Positions 6,814-7,906 of a stretch of DNA of 7,906 nt are shown here, one piece after another (position 1 is the first letter of the stretch; each line of letters opens with the position of its first letter). Location: assembly GCA_017998735.1 (NCBI GenBank), contig JAGOCN010000060.1, positions 1-7,906 on the forward strand, written 5' to 3'. The notes beneath the pieces were generated by a model. The model was not told the DNA's origin and searched no databases. It worked only from the letters and a program-made list of their open reading frames with translations. The translations under genes and the position numbers were made by a program. This stretch comes from Giesbergeria sp. Lineage in GTDB: Bacteria > Pseudomonadota > Gammaproteobacteria > Burkholderiales > Burkholderiaceae_C.

Positions 6814-6838
6814 TATATGAAGTTCATATAGGAGGCGT
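6806..6838. repeat. 33-bp perfect palindrome upstream of the TnpB-like gene
   Basis: The left arm ACGCCTCCTATATGAA (6806-6821) is the exact reverse complement of the right arm (6823-6838), around a single central G at 6822. It ends 18 bp before the ATG of the TnpB-like gene. Perfect symmetry over 16 bp per arm is far beyond chance for a window this size. It could be an operator for a dimeric regulator, an RNA hairpin in the leader, or a relic of a transposon end. It is not followed by a U-tract in either direction, so it is not a standard terminator. Confidence 0.9.
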
Positions 6839-6853
6839 GAAATTCGCAGAAAT

Positions 6854-6874
6854 ACCACGGTTCGTACCTGTGGT
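6854..6874. repeat. Imperfect hairpin ACCACGGT-TCGT-ACC(T)GTGGT
   Basis: An 8-bp stem with one bulged T (6869) around a TCGT loop, 16 bp upstream (minus-strand sense) of the large palindrome. It could be part of an operator region or of a structured leader; no function can be assigned. Confidence 0.4.
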
Positions 6875-6920
6875 TTGCCTGCACATTGCACCTGAGTCCG
6901 GGTTTGGGCAGATGCTGTCA

Positions 6921-6954
6921 CACCGGCACCCGGCACCCGGCAACCGGCAACCGG
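6921..6954. repeat. Heptamer tandem repeat (CACCCGG/CAACCGG)
   Basis: A 6-bp CACCGG is followed by two CACCCGG and two CAACCGG units in direct tandem. The first two full units differ from the last two by one base, suggesting stepwise duplication or slippage. It lies in the probable promoter region of the operon, so changes in unit number could alter spacing. Confidence 0.75.
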
Positions 6955-7011
6955 CACAAAGAAATTTCAGGTGATTTCGGGGCTGCAGCCCTTGTGTACA
7001 TTGCGCAGGCA

Positions 7012-7028
7012 GCTATCAAAAAAATAGC
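7012..7028. repeat. 17-bp GCTAT...ATAGC mini-palindrome
   Basis: GCTATCAAAAAAATAGC: a 5-bp stem around a 7-nt A-rich loop. Elements of this form are, to my recollection, very frequent in intergenic DNA of Comamonadaceae. A second element of the same layout is inside the adaptor gene (2386-2402). It supports the taxonomic reading more than any function. Confidence 0.6.
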
Positions 7029-7175
7029 ACGGTAAATTCCACCGCCCTGCAGCGCATTGCACCGCAGCCACAAGACGATCTGGAGCAAGTTGCCGGTGCG
7101 CAGAGCACTTTTGCCCTGACCGGCCTGCATTGCGTCTGCAGCAAGCAGTGGCTTTTGCTATTGAAAGATGAGCTG

Positions 7176-7200
7176 CCAGCGCAGGCTGCGCCTGCGCTGG
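7176..7200. repeat. Perfect 11-bp-stem hairpin
   Basis: CCAGCGCAGGC (7176-7186), loop TGC, then the exact complement (7190-7200). The plus strand continues AGGCACTTTTTG, giving a displaced T5 run; the minus strand has no T-run. It could act as a weak plus-strand terminator or a secondary barrier after sapC, and it also lies inside the start-less plus-strand frame. Confidence 0.5.
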
Positions 7201-7241
7201 AGGCACTTTTTGCCAACATCTGCACGCCCGTGTTGCAAATA

Positions 7242-7272
7242 GGCTGGCGGCTCTTTGTGCCATCAGCCAGCC
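7242..7272 (-). terminator. Terminator-like hairpin after the sapC-like gene
   Basis: In minus-strand sense GGCTGGC (7272-7266) pairs with GCCAGCC (7248-7242), with an inner GGC/GCC pair (7261-7259 with 7251-7249). It starts 9 nt after the TAA of the sapC-like gene. The following TATTTG is a poor U-tract, so termination would be partial or factor-assisted. If it works, the secretion operon has its own promoter. Confidence 0.4.
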
Positions 7273-7281
7273 AACCAGACT

Positions 7282-7906
7282 TTAGAACTTGCTCCAGTCG
7301 ATGCCTTCAAAGCTGATGCTGCCGCTGCTGGTGCTTTCCGCAGACGCAGCAGTACTGTTGGGTGCTTCGCACAGCACGCCATCTTGCAGATTGGTCAGGG
7401 AAAGCTGGTGCGCATAGGCCAGTGCCAGTGCACCGCTTTGCTGCAGCGCCTTGAGTGCTTCAGGTTCCAGATTGGAAAGACGCTCCATGTCCACCACGCG
7501 CAGGCCCTGCAGGCCGATGTGCTGGCCCTGTTTTTTGGCCACCGTGACCTGCTGGGGCACCAGCAGGTTCGCCGCCTCCAGCTGGGCCACCATGGCCAGG
7601 GTGCGCAGGTTGTCGCGCTCCATCAGCATCAGCACGCGCTGCACCTTCAACAATGCCTCGGACGGCTCGCCCGCGTCGTTGAACAGGCGGTCGCCTTCGT
7701 CAGCGCTCAGGTGCGGGGCATCGGCATCGACCACCACAATGTGGCTGATCTCGCTGGCACCCTCGCCCTGCGGCGCAGCCGCCGCCTCGGCCATCACAAA
7801 CGGGTAGCGGCGCAGGTGCGCCGGCACATAGCGCGCCATCCAGTGGCCCGATGGGCGCACATAGGCGTTGTGGCCCTTGCTGGCGCCCAGCAGCGCCAGC
7901 GGCAAA
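7282..7906 (-). CDS. SapC-family protein (N-terminus cut by window edge)
   Basis: The frame is open to the right edge and ends with TAA at 7284-7282; 207 complete codons are visible. It matches the SapC family (named after a gene beside the S-layer secretion genes of Campylobacter fetus; biochemical role unknown). Visible features, numbered within the fragment, are GHNAYVRPSGHWMARYVP (11-28) with LRRYPF (31-36), RLFNDAGEPSEALL (73-86), GLQGLRVVDMERLSNL (131-146) and SGALALAYAHQLSLTNL (157-173). Related proteins begin with several dozen residues more, so the TTG at 7905 is almost certainly internal. The C-terminus is unusual: a Ser/Ala/Thr-rich linker (183-197) followed by ISFEGIDWSKF, which looks like a short tethering or docking motif. 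It is transcribed toward the secretion operon, 494 bp away, probably as a separate unit. Confidence 0.8.
   Translation of the reverse strand, partial: LPLALLGASKGHNAYVRPSGHWMARYVPAHLRRYPFVMAEAAAAPQGEGASEISHIVVVDADAPHLSADEGDRLFNDAGEPSEALLKVQRVLMLMERDNLRTLAMVAQLEAANLLVPQQVTVAKKQGQHIGLQGLRVVDMERLSNLEPEALKALQQSGALALAYAHQLSLTNLQDGVLCEAPNSTAASAESTSSGSISFEGIDWSKF

Larger units (their letters stand above)
6788..7281. other. 494-bp structured non-coding region between sapC-like gene and secretion operon
   Basis: No gene with a start codon and plausible codon use is present on either strand. Reading with the minus strand, it holds in order a terminator-like hairpin (7272-7242), a perfect 25-nt hairpin (7200-7176), a GCTAT mini-palindrome (7028-7012), heptamer repeats (6954-6921), an imperfect ACCAC/GTGGT hairpin (6874-6854), the 33-bp palindrome (6838-6806) and an overlapping second hairpin (6813-6791). 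The operon promoter should lie here. A TATAAA (minus strand, 6806-6801) could be a -10 element, but I find no matching -35, so no promoter is called. The plus strand carries a start-less protein-like frame. Confidence 0.6.
7035..7283 (+). pseudogene. Possible remnant of a plus-strand gene (no start codon)
   Basis: The frame is open from 6975 to the TGA at 7314-7316 and has no ATG, GTG or well-placed TTG near its beginning. From 7035 its translation looks protein-like, for example TALQRIAPQPQDDLEQVAGA, then GLHCVCSKQWLLLLKDEL and ALEALFANI near the end. By my count about 64% of third positions are G or C, above random but lower than in the neighbouring genes. It begins next to the 17-bp mini-palindrome, as if the 5' part had been lost, and it runs tail-to-tail into the sapC-like gene. 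I do not recognise the family. It may equally be a chance open frame. Confidence 0.25.

Noticed and set aside
6119..6820. Plus-strand frame opposite the TnpB-like gene
   Set aside because: His/Gln/Arg-rich shadow. The opposite strand shows family motifs and operon coupling.
7157..7173. Third copy of the 17-bp mini-palindrome (GCTATTGAAAGATGAGC)
   Set aside because: The right arm matches only partly and no proper stem forms; too weak to call a repeat.
6967..7263. Minus-strand frame of 98 codons in the gap before the operon
   Set aside because: Cys/Arg/Ala-rich with no hydrophobic pattern or ribosome binding site, and it crosses hairpins and the mini-palindrome. The plus-strand frame in the same place looks more protein-like.
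6788..7281. CRISPR array or tRNA gene in the gap
   Set aside because: The heptamer repeats are contiguous with no spacers, and no cloverleaf arrangement or T-loop motif was seen on either strand.

Overview
The window looks like a high-GC beta-proteobacterial chromosome, most likely Comamonadaceae. The evidence is strongly G/C-ending codon use and two copies of a 17-bp A/T-looped mini-palindrome of the GCTAT...ATAGC type, which I recall as abundant in Acidovorax/Delftia/Rhodoferax-like genomes. All convincing genes are on the minus strand, so they read from the right end of the window to the left.

Right end (7906-7282): the C-terminal part of a SapC-family (S-layer-associated) protein, cut by the window edge. 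Next is a 494-bp gap (7281-6788) rich in structure. It holds a terminator-like hairpin after sapC, a perfect 11-bp-stem hairpin, a GCTAT mini-palindrome, heptamer tandem repeats and a 33-bp perfect palindrome just ahead of the next gene. The plus strand of the gap also carries a protein-like frame with no start codon, possibly a gene remnant.

Centre and left (6787-1): a compact type I secretion (T1SS) operon. In transcription order it has (i) a 207-residue protein that resembles the N-terminal (WED/REC-like) half of IS200/IS605-type TnpB but has no RuvC nuclease domain; (ii) a PrtD/AprD-like permease-ATPase whose start overlaps gene (i) by 4 bp; (iii) a second, paralogous permease-ATPase; (iv) an HlyD-family periplasmic adaptor; and (v) a TolC-family outer-membrane channel, cut by the left edge. 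Genes (ii)-(v) supply every part of a trans-envelope exporter: inner-membrane ABC pump, adaptor and outer-membrane duct. Neither ATPase has an N-terminal peptidase-like domain, which fits export of a substrate with an uncleaved C-terminal signal. No substrate gene is in view.

The most unusual feature is the TnpB-like protein. It appears to be a transposon-derived nucleic-acid-binding module without nuclease, translationally coupled to a secretion ATPase. It sits directly behind a large palindrome whose repeats can form two mutually exclusive hairpins. A regulatory role is the most economical idea, but it is inferred and not shown by the sequence.
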